NCBI GenBank assembly: GCA_964399345.1
Contig: CAYNQE010000002.1
Location: forward strand, 1-64,000
Length of the DNA: 64,000 bases
Source: UBA2100 sp964399345
GTDB taxonomy: Bacteria > Patescibacteriota > Minisyncoccia > Phycocordibacterales > UBA2100
Reading direction: 5' to 3'
Of the stretch, positions 32,750 to 40,387 are shown piece by piece (the stretch's first letter is position 1; each line of letters starts with the position of its first letter). The notes beneath the pieces are model-generated. The model did not search any database and was not told the DNA's origin. It was given only the letters and a program-made list of their open reading frames with translations. Position numbers and translations under genes: made by a program.

Positions 32750-34024
32750 CTAGTACTCCCGAATAGAAATCTGCGCTTCAACTCTCTTAACAATGTCTAG
32801 AATAACAGAAACTGCAATCAGTAACGCTGTTCCACCAATAGTTAGTGTAGTTATACCTGTAACTCCCTGCATGATAACGGGAAGAACGGCAATACCTCCT
32901 AGGAAGAGAGCTCCAACTAATGTAATGCGAGTTACAATGTCGGCAACATGACTTGTAGTTTGCTCACCCGGACGAATCCCAGGGATAAAGGCACCACTTT
33001 TTTGTAAGTTATTTGAAATACGGTTTGGATCAAATGTAACTGCTGTATAGAAATATGTGAAGAAGAACACCATTGCAAAGTATAGAGCACCGTAGATCCA
33101 CTGATTAGCAAGGCCATTAACTACAGCATTTGCCGCATTTGCTACAAATGGAACTACACTGTTTGCAAAGAAAGCGGCTATCACTTGTGGAAATAGTAAT
33201 ATTGAAAGTGCGAAAATAATTGGAATAACACCAGCTTGGTTTACTCTAATCGGTAAGTACGTAGAAACTCCACCAGATTGTTTTGATCCTCTAGTTTGAC
33301 GAGCGTACGTTATTGGAATTGGGCGTTCGGCTTCTGTTATAAACACAACTCCTGCAACAACAGCAGTAGATGCAACAGCAAATCCTAGATAAAGTGGAAT
33401 CTGTGATACATCAAATGTAAATACCAACTGACTAACAGCACCAGGAAGACTTGAAACGATTCCTGCGAAAATTATCAAAGAAACTCCGTTTCCAATACCA
33501 AATTCGGTGATAAGTTCACCAATCCACATAAGAAGGATGGATCCTGCTGCAATAACCAGCACGTTAGTCATCATTGCTGAGAATTCAAGTGGCGGAACGA
33601 TTCCGTTTTGTTGTAATAGTGTTAAAAAGGCAAATGACTGCATAAACGCAAGAGGTACCGTTAGATAACGTGACCATTGCGTGAACTTAGCGCGTCCTGC
33701 CTCACCCTCTTCTTGGTGCATAGCCTTCATTTTTGGAGAAAGTACCGTCATCAACTGCATAATGATTGACGCAGTAATAAACGGACCTACTCCGATCATA
33801 ACTATCGAAAGGTTTGATAGACCACCTCCTGAGAACAGGTTAAGAAGTCCTAAAAATTGGTTGTTTGAAAAGAATTCTTCAAGTCTTAATACATCTACTC
33901 CTGGAATTGGAATTGTAGCTAAAATACGAAACACGATTAATGCTCCTAACATGAATAGGATACGCTTACGCAATGATTCGTCTTTTACTACTAGCTTTAG
34001 TTTTCTGAAAAAAGTATTAATCAT
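32750..34024 (-). CDS. secY: Protein translocase subunit SecY
   Basis: 424 residues with ten transmembrane helices. Typical segments: RILATIPIPGVDV in helix 1, GVGPFITASIIMQL (helix 2 region), ITYARQTRG in the C4 loop and the PGIRPGEQT motif near helix 8. It forms the protein-conducting channel. The start overlaps the rplO end by 8 bp. It is the last large gene of the rpsN operon. Confidence 0.97.
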   Translation of the reverse strand: MINTFFRKLKLVVKDESLRKRILFMLGALIVFRILATIPIPGVDVLRLEEFFSNNQFLGLLNLFSGGGLSNLSIVMIGVGPFITASIIMQLMTVLSPKMKAMHQEEGEAGRAKFTQWSRYLTVPLAFMQSFAFLTLLQQNGIVPPLEFSAMMTNVLVIAAGSILLMWIGELITEFGIGNGVSLIIFAGIVSSLPGAVSQLVFTFDVSQIPLYLGFAVASTAVVAGVVFITEAERPIPITYARQTRGSKQSGGVSTYLPIRVNQAGVIPIIFALSILLFPQVIAAFFANSVVPFVANAANAVVNGLANQWIYGALYFAMVFFFTYFYTAVTFDPNRISNNLQKSGAFIPGIRPGEQTTSHVADIVTRITLVGALFLGGIAVLPVIMQGVTGITTLTIGGTALLIAVSVILDIVKRVEAQISIREY

Positions 34025-34475
34025 GTTTTATCTCACCCCCTGCTTTTTCAATTGCAGCTATTGCAGTCTTAGATACTGCACATTTTTCAATTGTAAGTTT
34101 TATCTTAAGTTCTCCTGTTCCTAGGATTTTCACTTTTGGTGCTCTTCCTGCACTATTACTCACTATTCCCTTTTCTACAAGTGTAGTTGGGCTAACTACC
34201 TCTCCTGCCTTAAAGGCCTCTTCTAGTTTAGTTAGGTTAACTGGAGTGTGTGCTACTTTAGAGCTGTTTACCGTTCGAGAGCGGTTAATACCGTGTCCAC
34301 GTAGTTTAGGAAGCTTCTTGATCATGTCACGAAGCTCTGGTCGAACACCGTGTCCTCCGTGTTGCATCTGCCCTTTGTGACCACGTCCTGCAGTTTTACC
34401 ACACTTTCCACCGCGACCTATTCGTCGCTTTGTTTTTTGAGATGGGCTTTTTGTAAGTGAATTTAATCCAGTCAT
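34017..34475 (-). CDS. rplO: Ribosomal protein L15
   Basis: 152 residues with the glycine/arginine-rich start KRRIGRGGKCGKTAGRGHKGQ and the C-terminal AGGEIKH. It follows rpsE with a single base between genes: there is no rpmD (uL30) between them, the conserved CPR deletion. Confidence 0.96.
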   Translation of the reverse strand: MTGLNSLTKSPSQKTKRRIGRGGKCGKTAGRGHKGQMQHGGHGVRPELRDMIKKLPKLRGHGINRSRTVNSSKVAHTPVNLTKLEEAFKAGEVVSPTTLVEKGIVSNSAGRAPKVKILGTGELKIKLTIEKCAVSKTAIAAIEKAGGEIKHD

Positions 34476-34476
34476 A

Positions 34477-35004
34477 TTATTTTTCTAGTTTTTGTAACGC
34501 AATAATCGTAGCGCGTGCAATGTTTGTCTTGTTTTTACTTCGGGAAAGAATCTTTGAAGTAATATCAGTAACCCCTCCTAATTCAAGTACGGTTCGAACT
34601 GACGCTCCTGCAACAAGACCTCTACCTTGTGCTGGTCGAATCTGAATTAAGGTTGAGCCATACTTTGCATCAACATTGTGTGCAATGGAGTTTGATTCTG
34701 TTCTCTTTACAGTAATCATATTCTTTTTAGCATTTCGAATTGCTTTTTCGATTGCAAGAGCCGTGTCTCCTGCTTTTCCGGTTCCAACTCCAACTCTTCC
34801 TTTCTTGTCTCCGATAACCATAGCAACAGAGAAGCTAAATCGACGACCACCGGCCATCACACGAGTAACACGACGAATACCAATTATCTTCTGAGCAAAC
34901 TCAGGAGTACGGTCAAAACGTTCGCTCTTCTTGCGCCTATTAGTAGGACGCTTACGAGGCATTCGCTTTTCTACTTCTTTTGTTGATGTTTTCTCGTCTG
35001 TCAT
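34477..35004 (-). CDS. rpsE: Ribosomal protein S5
   Basis: 175 residues. IIGIRRVTRVMAGGRRFSFS and GVGTGKAGDTALAIEKA mark the dsRNA-binding and core domains. An N-terminal extension (about 1-30) is basic and threonine-rich. It contributes to decoding accuracy and the mRNA entry channel. Confidence 0.97.
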   Translation of the reverse strand: MTDEKTSTKEVEKRMPRKRPTNRRKKSERFDRTPEFAQKIIGIRRVTRVMAGGRRFSFSVAMVIGDKKGRVGVGTGKAGDTALAIEKAIRNAKKNMITVKRTESNSIAHNVDAKYGSTLIQIRPAQGRGLVAGASVRTVLELGGVTDITSKILSRSKNKTNIARATIIALQKLEK

Positions 35005-35007
35005 ATA

Positions 35008-35355
35008 TTAAAATTTAAGTCCTGCTTCTCTTGCCGCGTCCGCAAAAGCTTTAATGTTACCTGTATAAAGATATCCTCCGCGGTCAAAAACCACTTCCTT
35101 TATCTTTTTGCCTTTAGCAAGTTCAGCAATAGCGGCTCCTGCTTCAATTGTTCGCTCTTTCTGAGTCTTCCCTTTCTGGATTGAAGTACTAACGGCTGCA
35201 AGAGTCACTTCCTTACCATCATCAATTAACTGAGCGTCAATCTTTGTGTTTGAACGAAAGATAGCAAGACGTGGACGTTTAGCAGTACCGATAACTTTTG
35301 ATCGAACTCTATTGTGTCGCCTAACTCTTCGTAATGTTTTTTCTTTAGTATCCAT
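35008..35355 (-). CDS. rplR: Ribosomal protein L18
   Basis: 115 residues, 5S rRNA-binding, with RLAIFRSNTKIDAQLIDD and FDRGGYLYTGNIKAFADAAREAGL. The start context is TTAATATATG with no SD; 3 bp to rplF. Confidence 0.96.
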   Translation of the reverse strand: MDTKEKTLRRVRRHNRVRSKVIGTAKRPRLAIFRSNTKIDAQLIDDGKEVTLAAVSTSIQKGKTQKERTIEAGAAIAELAKGKKIKEVVFDRGGYLYTGNIKAFADAAREAGLKF

Positions 35356-35358
35356 ATA

Positions 35359-35895
35359 TTAAGCAGCTGCCTTCTTACCTTCTTTACGTCGTACTATTTC
35401 GTCAACGTATCGAATTCCCTTTCCTTTGTAAGGTTCAGGCTTCTTAACGGCACGAATCTCAGAAGCAAATTGTCCAACATTTTCTTTACTCACTCCTTTA
35501 ACGCTGATTTGGTTCTTTTCAACCTCAACAGTTATGTCTTCAGGTACTGTAAGTTCAACTGGGTGTGAAAATCCTACTTGAAGCTTTAATGTATTCCCTT
35601 CAAGGGCTACCTTATATCCAATCCCTTCAACTGAAAGCTTCTTTTCAAAAGGTTCATTCACTCCTGCAACCATGTTTGAAACGTGAGATGCAAAAGTTCC
35701 CCAAAGTGCTTGTGAGAGTCTTGTTTCATTTTTTGGAGTAACTATTACCTCAGTTTCCTTAACTTCAATAGAAACAGCCTCGTGAATCTTTTTGGTAAGT
35801 TCACCTCCCTTTCCTTTTACGGTAAGAATATTATCCGAAACAGTTACTTCTGTTCCCTCTGGGATTATAATAGGTTGTTTTCCGATTCTGCTCAT
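35359..35895 (-). CDS. rplF: Ribosomal protein L6
   Basis: 178 residues from ATG 35895 (MSRIGKQPIIIPEG). The duplicated fold and the C-terminal KPEPYKGKGIRYVDE signature are present. An in-frame ATG at 35928 lies inside rpsH and is rejected because the MSRIGK start is conserved and the stop of rpsH is one base away. Confidence 0.96.
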   Translation of the reverse strand: MSRIGKQPIIIPEGTEVTVSDNILTVKGKGGELTKKIHEAVSIEVKETEVIVTPKNETRLSQALWGTFASHVSNMVAGVNEPFEKKLSVEGIGYKVALEGNTLKLQVGFSHPVELTVPEDITVEVEKNQISVKGVSKENVGQFASEIRAVKKPEPYKGKGIRYVDEIVRRKEGKKAAA

Positions 35896-35896
35896 A

Positions 35897-36292
35897 TTAG
35901 TAAATTTCAAATAAAGCCTCACCACCAACTTTCTCCTTACGAGCCTGTATGTTAGTCATAATCCCTTTAGGTGTTGAAAGGACAAGATGTCCGTTTCCGT
36001 ATCGTACTGGGAAAAGCTCATTGGATGCTTTGTAAACACGGCGCCCAGGCTTTGAAATTCTTTTAACGTCATCAATGCGATGAGTTCCGTCTTCTTTGTA
36101 CGCTAATTCGACGTGAATAGTCTTTCGAACCTTCTTTCCTTGTTTTTCAACATTCTTGATGTATCCGTTCTCTTTAAGAGTCTCAGCTACTGCCATTTTC
36201 ATTTTAGAAAATGGTATAGAAACAGTCTCGTGCTTTACGGCACCTGCATTCTTTAGACGAATTATGAAGTCTCCTATTGGGTCTCCTACCAT
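35897..36292 (-). CDS. rpsH: Ribosomal protein S8
   Basis: 131 residues from ATG 36292 (MVGDPIGDFIIRLKNAG). The C-terminal signature is VLSTPKGIMTNIQARKEKVGGE. It overlaps the rpsN stop by 7 bp (ATGGTAG). S8 binds h21 of 16S rRNA and represses spc operons in other bacteria. Confidence 0.96.
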   Translation of the reverse strand: MVGDPIGDFIIRLKNAGAVKHETVSIPFSKMKMAVAETLKENGYIKNVEKQGKKVRKTIHVELAYKEDGTHRIDDVKRISKPGRRVYKASNELFPVRYGNGHLVLSTPKGIMTNIQARKEKVGGEALFEIY

Positions 36293-36471
36293 GATGATTT
36301 TTTTATTCCGGGAATGTGTCCTTCTAACGCTTCCTCTCGGAAACAAATACGACACAGGTCAAACGCTCGCATATAGCCTCGTGGACGTCCACACTTAAAG
36401 CAACGACGAACGACACGCGAATTGAACTTCGGTGTCTTTTCTGCTCTTGCGATCATTGACTTTTTTGCCAT
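36286..36471 (-). CDS. rpsN: Ribosomal protein S14, zinc-binding short type
   Basis: 61 residues with CFKCGRPRGY and LCRICFREEA, the CxxC...CxxC zinc site of type Z S14. It is the first gene of a separate transcription unit: a promoter at 36567-36595 and a leader hairpin at 36482-36502 precede it, because the toxin-antitoxin island cuts it off from rplE. Confidence 0.96.
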   Translation of the reverse strand: MAKKSMIARAEKTPKFNSRVVRRCFKCGRPRGYMRAFDLCRICFREEALEGHIPGIKKSSW

Positions 36472-36481
36472 AAATTAAAAT

Positions 36482-36595
36482 TGACCCATTTTTAAAGGGT
36501 CATTCATTCAAGTGTTTGTGTAATCCTGCTTACACTATGAATTGTCGACTCCTTTTAGGTGCGAGCATATTACCTAAAATGGAGTGGGAAGTCAA
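36482..36595 (-). promoter_or_regulatory. rpsN-secY operon promoter, dyad operator and leader hairpin
   Basis: Minus strand -35 TTGACT (36595-36590), 17 bp, -10 TAATAT (36572-36567). An inverted repeat TTTTAGGT/ACCTAAAA (36579-36572 with 36560-36553) straddles the -10 and the predicted start near 36560, as a repressor site would. A hairpin TGACCC/GGGTCA (36502-36482) followed by ATTTTAATTT directly precedes the rpsN ATG. The rest of the leader shows nothing else. Confidence 0.7.
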
Positions 36596-36628
36596 CGGGT
36601 ATATGCCTACATATATCTTAAAGAAAAG

Positions 36629-37249
36629 TTAAAAACCAATTCCTTTTACTGCCTCCTTAAGTTTATTTTCAACTTCTCTAAAATCTACTTCACTACCCAC
36701 AGTAAACTTAATCGGTTCCTTTATAACATCTTCAAAAAAAACTAAACTTTTCAATACAACGTTCTCATCTAAACTTGGGAACTTTTGCTTTGTAAGTGTA
36801 AGTAACTCTGATAACGAAAATTCCTTAAGTAAGAAAAATATATCTATATAGTCTTTTTGTGTAGCACGTGAAGTAATAGCAGAGAGCTTCATACAAGCGA
36901 TATCTTCTTTTGAGGCTATGTTTATATATTGTTCTTTGATAAGGGGACTTAAAAGTGAGTACTTAAATGTCATGAAGCTCAACTTTATTGAACCGTCTAT
37001 AATCACTGACAACGTATTCTTTTCTTCTTGTGTTTTTAATAATTCGTGATCCTGAAACACTTCTCTTAATTCCTCAAAAAGTACATTCGTATCAATATCT
37101 TGATCGATAAAAAAATCAAAATCTACACTATCGCGATGACCTATTTGTAGAGCCAGTGCAGTACCTCCTGCAAGATAAAAACCTGCTGGTAATTTAGCCA
37201 AAAGTGGAAGAATTTCTTGCCTCTCTTTATCTAAAATATTATAAAACAT
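36629..37249 (-). CDS. AbiEii-type nucleotidyltransferase toxin
   Basis: 206 residues from ATG 37249. The nucleotidyltransferase motif is FYLAGGTALALQIGHRDSVDFDFF, followed by KLSFMTFKYSLL and IACMKLSAITSRATQKDYIDIFF, as in AbiEii/AbiGii toxins (COG2253-like). These toxins modify tRNA or similar targets with nucleotides. The partner lies 1 bp upstream (TGAGATG). The pair sits between rplE and rpsN. Confidence 0.88.
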   Translation of the reverse strand: MFYNILDKERQEILPLLAKLPAGFYLAGGTALALQIGHRDSVDFDFFIDQDIDTNVLFEELREVFQDHELLKTQEEKNTLSVIIDGSIKLSFMTFKYSLLSPLIKEQYINIASKEDIACMKLSAITSRATQKDYIDIFFLLKEFSLSELLTLTKQKFPSLDENVVLKSLVFFEDVIKEPIKFTVGSEVDFREVENKLKEAVKGIGF

Positions 37250-37250
37250 C

Positions 37251-37526
37251 TCAAGAAAATCTAGCTTCCCGCACTGGAGAAACTCCAAATATAAAAGACC
37301 AGAGAGCAAGAGATTTTTTGCTCCACACACTTTCAGGCGTAGTACTTAGTACTTCTTGAATATCATTATTGCTATATACACTAAAAAGCCAGTCAGTTGA
37401 CCTCTTAGAGCCAAAATTAAGTATGTTGTATATTATCAACTGTCTGTGGGTTTGTGTATCCAATTTTTTAATATCGTAAGACCAGAGAAACGGAGCCACA
37501 AATTTAGGTATTTCACTATTTTGCAT
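37251..37526 (-). CDS. DUF6922-like antitoxin partner
   Basis: 91 residues from ATG 37526 (MQNSEIPKFVAPFLW); a second in-frame ATG at 37544 lies upstream of the predicted transcription start. The segment LWSYDIKKLDTQTHRQLIIYNILNFG matches the DUF6922 type found next to AbiEii-like toxins. Probable DNA-binding antitoxin. The transcript appears leaderless. Confidence 0.75.
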   Translation of the reverse strand: MQNSEIPKFVAPFLWSYDIKKLDTQTHRQLIIYNILNFGSKRSTDWLFSVYSNNDIQEVLSTTPESVWSKKSLALWSFIFGVSPVREARFS

Positions 37527-37532
37527 ACGTAT

Positions 37533-37541
37533 ATTATACCA
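37533..37541 (-). promoter_or_regulatory. Extended -10 promoter giving a leaderless antitoxin mRNA
   Basis: Minus strand TGGTATAAT (TATAAT at 37538-37533). The expected start, seven bases on, is the A of the ATG at 37526. No convincing -35. Confidence 0.6.
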
Positions 37542-37574
37542 CAATACTTAGGTTATTAGGCTCAAATAAAGGCT

Positions 37575-37605
37575 CGGTCGGGCAGAAAATAATAATGCCC
37601 GACCG
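37575..37605 (-). terminator. Stem-loop terminator of the 32-residue gene
   Basis: CGGTCGGGCA and TGCCCGACCG, 11-nt A/T loop; it begins 3 bp after the stop codon of the small minus-strand gene. Confidence 0.8.
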
Positions 37606-37608
37606 ATG

Positions 37609-37707
37609 TTATTCTGGAAGTTCGTGCTTTTTGTCGTGATCTTTGGGTCTCTTCCAAAGATCACCTTCCAGATCTTCGTCCCACACAGGACGTATAGGAT
37701 TCGTCAT
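37609..37707 (-). CDS. 32-residue SD-led mini-protein
   Basis: MTNPIRPVWDEDLEGDLWKR..., 32 residues, highly charged with two tryptophans, ending HELPE. The SD is very strong (AGAGGAGGAGGAATAA before the ATG), and a 10-bp GC hairpin lies 3 bp after the stop. Both signals make translation likely despite the size. Function unknown. It lies in the island that separates rplE from rpsN. Confidence 0.6.
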   Translation of the reverse strand: MTNPIRPVWDEDLEGDLWKRPKDHDKKHELPE

Positions 37708-37765
37708 TTATTCCTCCTCCTCTAAATAAATGTACTTTTAGGATATATATATGTTGTAAGTCAAA

Positions 37766-37799
37766 TTCTAAACGGCTCAACCGGTTGAGCCGTTTAGAA
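37766..37799. repeat. 34-bp perfect palindrome
   Basis: TTCTAAACGGCTCAA, CCGG, TTGAGCCGTTTAGAA: two-fold symmetric over all 34 bases. As RNA it is a 15-bp stem, or a longer one if CCGG also pairs. It includes the stop codon of the remnant frame to its right and lies about 60 bp upstream of the 32-residue gene. A terminator, a protein binding site or a scar of an inserted element are possible. Confidence 0.85.
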
Positions 37800-37929
37800 A
37801 TACGGCTGAAATTCATCATTAAATCGGAAAATTCTCTCTTTAACACTTTTAATCTCTTTATTCAAAATAGTCACGTCAATCATTAAACCAGTTGAAGTCT
37901 CTTCTGAGAAATTCTGATCAAAAATGAAA

Positions 37930-38016
37930 TTACCTAAGCTTGCTTGTATCCAACCTTCTTTTTGAAATACGCTTAAAGTCCCGAATGTAGTGGCTTGTAG
38001 GTCTTACTACTCTCAT
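37930..38016 (-). pseudogene. Truncated YafQ-like toxin remnant
   Basis: From ATG 38016, overlapping the antitoxin stop as ATGA, the frame reads MRVVRPTSHYIRDFKRISKR and stops after 28 residues, against about 90 for YafQ. From about 38003 to 37794 another frame is open without a start codon (GTLSVFQKEGWIQASLGNF...FNDEFQPYF), which may be the tail of a different gene. The toxin is therefore broken while its antitoxin remains. Confidence 0.7.
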
Positions 38017-38273
38017 ATTTTACCAGACAAAATATCTGAGTGCATTTTGTCTACATCCTTATAACTCGAAAGCGTTTTTGTGTCTTCGTTAAAGGCTTTC
38101 AGCGTTTCCTTATTGGGAATAGAAACACTAAACGGTATACCTTGATGTAGAATCGTACTCTTCAAGAACACCCTAAAAGCGTCTGTGGTAGAAAGTCCAA
38201 TCTCACTAAAGATACGTTCTGCATCACGCTTTAACTTAGGCTCAACACGAGCTTGAATTATTTGAGTTTTCAT
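38013..38273 (-). CDS. RelB/DinJ-family antitoxin
   Basis: 86 residues. TQIIQARVEPKLKRDAERIFSEIGLSTTDAFRVFLK is the DinJ-type ribbon-helix-helix N-terminus; the C-terminal half would bind a YafQ-type toxin. That toxin is now a short remnant, so this is an orphan antitoxin. It starts 38 bp after rplE stops and could be read from the rplE transcript. Confidence 0.85.
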   Translation of the reverse strand: MKTQIIQARVEPKLKRDAERIFSEIGLSTTDAFRVFLKSTILHQGIPFSVSIPNKETLKAFNEDTKTLSSYKDVDKMHSDILSGKI

Positions 38274-38311
38274 AATTACAGTGCACTACACCTGACGTAC
38301 AATGCAAGAAT

Positions 38312-38851
38312 TTACTCTTCTTTCTTTATCGGCAATCCTAACTCTCGAAGGAGTGCTTCAGCTTCTTCTTTAGTCTTTGCTGTAGTTACAAATGTAATTC
38401 CAAAACCAAATACATCCCTTAGTTCTTCATCTGCCGCCTCCGGGAAGATGGTATGTTCTTTAATTCCGATTGAGTAGTTACCCATCTCATCAATTCCACT
38501 AACGTTTAATCCTCTAAAGTCTCGAGTACGTGGAAGAGCTATGTGAATTAATTTATCTAAAAAGTCTCCCATTCTTTTACCTCTAAGGGTAACTGAGTGT
38601 CCAATTACAGTTCCCTCTCTTAACTTAAAGGTAGCAATTGATTTCTTTGCAACGTTTGCTTTAGGTTTTTGTCCTGTGATTTGTGCTAATCGGTCAATTA
38701 CAAGTTCAATCTTGTTCTTCTCTTTCATAGAACCAACCTTTGCCGCAACTACAATCTTAGTAAGCTTAGGAGTTTGCATTTTGTTAGTGTAGCCAAACTG
38801 CTTCTTTAGGGTATCGAACATCTTTATTTGTTTTTCTGTTGTTGTTTGCAT
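38312..38851 (-). CDS. rplE: Ribosomal protein L5
   Basis: 179 residues with LTKIVVAAKVGS, AKKSIATFKLREGTVIGHSVTLRG and DVFGFGITFVTTAKT. It binds 5S rRNA. It is the last ribosomal gene of the rpsS unit; normally rpsN follows directly, but here the toxin-antitoxin island intervenes. Confidence 0.96.
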   Translation of the reverse strand: MQTTTEKQIKMFDTLKKQFGYTNKMQTPKLTKIVVAAKVGSMKEKNKIELVIDRLAQITGQKPKANVAKKSIATFKLREGTVIGHSVTLRGKRMGDFLDKLIHIALPRTRDFRGLNVSGIDEMGNYSIGIKEHTIFPEAADEELRDVFGFGITFVTTAKTKEEAEALLRELGLPIKKEE

Positions 38852-38852
38852 A

Positions 38853-39161
38853 TTACTTTATTACTGTTCCGCTGTTTTTTGCAACACGAACTCTTTTACC
38901 GCTCTCTCGCTTAATACCAATTCTAGTTGGCTTTCCGCTCTTTGGATCAACCAAGGATACGTTTGATACGTGAATCGGAAGAGTCTTGTCTACAATCTGT
39001 CCACTTTGTCCTCTCGTACGAGACTTTTGGTGACGCTTTGCAACACTTACTCCTTCAACGATAACCTTATCTTGTGTAGGAAGTGCTCGTAAAACAGTCC
39101 CAGACTTTCCTTTGTCCTTTCCTGCGATAACTATTACTTTGTCTCCTTTTTTGATTTTCAT
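38853..39161 (-). CDS. rplX: Ribosomal protein L24
   Basis: 102 residues from ATG 39161 (MKIKKGDKVIVIAGKDKGKSG), the KOW motif. An in-frame ATG at 39173 overlaps rplN and is less likely. It initiates 50S assembly. Confidence 0.96.
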   Translation of the reverse strand: MKIKKGDKVIVIAGKDKGKSGTVLRALPTQDKVIVEGVSVAKRHQKSRTRGQSGQIVDKTLPIHVSNVSLVDPKSGKPTRIGIKRESGKRVRVAKNSGTVIK

Positions 39162-39165
39162 ATAT

Positions 39166-39537
39166 TTATACAACCTCAGGGGCTAAGTTAACGATCTTTT
39201 GATATCCACGCTCAGCTAATTCACGAGGAACTGGGCCGAAAACACGTGTTCCGCGAGGCTCTTTCTTGTCTTTTTCAACAATAACAACAGCGTTTTCATC
39301 AAAACGAATGTATGAACCATCACGACGACGGAAAGGCTGTACCTGTCGAACAACAACTCCACGTAGCACGTCTTTCTTCTTTACTTGCTTTCGTGGTTCT
39401 ACTGATTGTATTGAAAGTACTACTTCGTCTCCGATACGGGCGTATCGACGCTTTGAACCTCCTAGGACCTTGAATACGCGCCCAATCTTTCCACCGGCGT
39501 TATCGGCAACTTTCACTATTGTTTGTGGTTGAATCAT
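39166..39537 (-). CDS. rplN: Ribosomal protein L14
   Basis: 123 residues. MIQPQTIVKVADNAGGKIGRV and GTRVFGPVPRELAERGYQKI are diagnostic. Start context CTAATATG, one base after the rpsQ stop. Confidence 0.97.
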   Translation of the reverse strand: MIQPQTIVKVADNAGGKIGRVFKVLGGSKRRYARIGDEVVLSIQSVEPRKQVKKKDVLRGVVVRQVQPFRRRDGSYIRFDENAVVIVEKDKKEPRGTRVFGPVPRELAERGYQKIVNLAPEVV

Positions 39538-39538
39538 A

Positions 39539-39772
39539 TTAGCTTTCTATTACGAAGTTCTTATTCTTTGAAATTGGTCGAGACTCTCGTATTACAACCT
39601 TATCTCCAAGTACGGCAGTATTCTCAGGATCGTGCACAAGATATTTCTTAACTTGCTTAACAAACTTCTTGTACTTAGGATGCTTAACGTAGCGAGAAAC
39701 AGCAACCTTTGCGGTTTTTTCCATTGAGGTTCCTACAACGGTTCCACGTAGTGTTTTTCCTTTTGTTTCCAT
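39539..39772 (-). CDS. rpsQ: Ribosomal protein S17
   Basis: 77 residues, OB-fold: LRGTVVGTSMEKTAKVAVSR, then KYLVHDPEN and GDKVVIRESRPISKNKNF. One base from the rpmC stop (TAATATG). Confidence 0.96.
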   Translation of the reverse strand: METKGKTLRGTVVGTSMEKTAKVAVSRYVKHPKYKKFVKQVKKYLVHDPENTAVLGDKVVIRESRPISKNKNFVIES

Positions 39773-39773
39773 A

Positions 39774-39965
39774 TTAATTTTCTAACTTACTCCGCATATT
39801 AAGTTCCGTCAAGATCTTTGCTACTGCATGGCGTGTATTTCGTCCCTCTTTAACATTACGAACACGGGATCCAGCGTTCTTGAATCGAAATTCACGAAGC
39901 TCCTCTCGTTTTTCTTTAACAAGCTTCTCCAAGTCTTTAACGCTTTTTTTCTTTAAATCAATCAT
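39774..39965 (-). CDS. rpmC: Ribosomal protein L29
   Basis: 63 residues from ATG 39965 (MIDLKKKSVKDLEKLVKEKR), a two-helix protein at the tunnel exit. RHAVAKILTELNMRSK is the family end. One base after the rplP stop. Confidence 0.95.
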   Translation of the reverse strand: MIDLKKKSVKDLEKLVKEKREELREFRFKNAGSRVRNVKEGRNTRHAVAKILTELNMRSKLEN

Positions 39966-39966
39966 A

Positions 39967-40386
39967 TTATCGTTCAACTATCTTAGTCTTCATGGACATT
40001 TTCATGCCAGCTTTGCGCAAAGCAGAGCGTGCAGTTTCTTCATCTACTCCGTCTACTTCAAACAAAACGCGCCCTGCACGAACTTCACTCACGTAGCCTA
40101 CAGGATCTCCTTTTCCTTTTCCCATACCTACTTCGGCTGCTTTTCTTGTTATAGGTCGGTCTGGGAAAATACGTATCCACATTTTTCCAGTCTTTCCTAC
40201 TGTTCGTACAATTACTTTACGCGCTGCTTCAATTTGATTTGAAGTAACTCTAGCTTGAGCCATTGCCTTAAGTCCGTATGACCCAAAAGAGACAGTAACT
40301 CCTCGTGTATCAGGACGTGCGAGTTTCTTAGGGTTCTTACGCCTAGTCTGCCACTTTCGATGTTTTGCTTTCTTTGGGAATAACAT
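39967..40386 (-). CDS. rplP: Ribosomal protein L16
   Basis: 139 residues from ATG 40386 (MLFPKKAKHRKWQ). VSFGSYGLKAMAQARVTSNQIEAAR, and MWIRIFPDRPITRKAAEVGMGKGKG near the centre are diagnostic. An in-frame start at 40440 inside rpsC is rejected. Confidence 0.97.
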   Translation of the reverse strand: MLFPKKAKHRKWQTRRKNPKKLARPDTRGVTVSFGSYGLKAMAQARVTSNQIEAARKVIVRTVGKTGKMWIRIFPDRPITRKAAEVGMGKGKGDPVGYVSEVRAGRVLFEVDGVDEETARSALRKAGMKMSMKTKIVER

Positions 40387-40387
40387 A

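Noticed and set aside
37661..37846. 61-residue minus-strand frame crossing the palindrome
   Set aside because: It overlaps the SD-led 32-residue gene in another frame and crosses its SD and the palindrome; no start signal.
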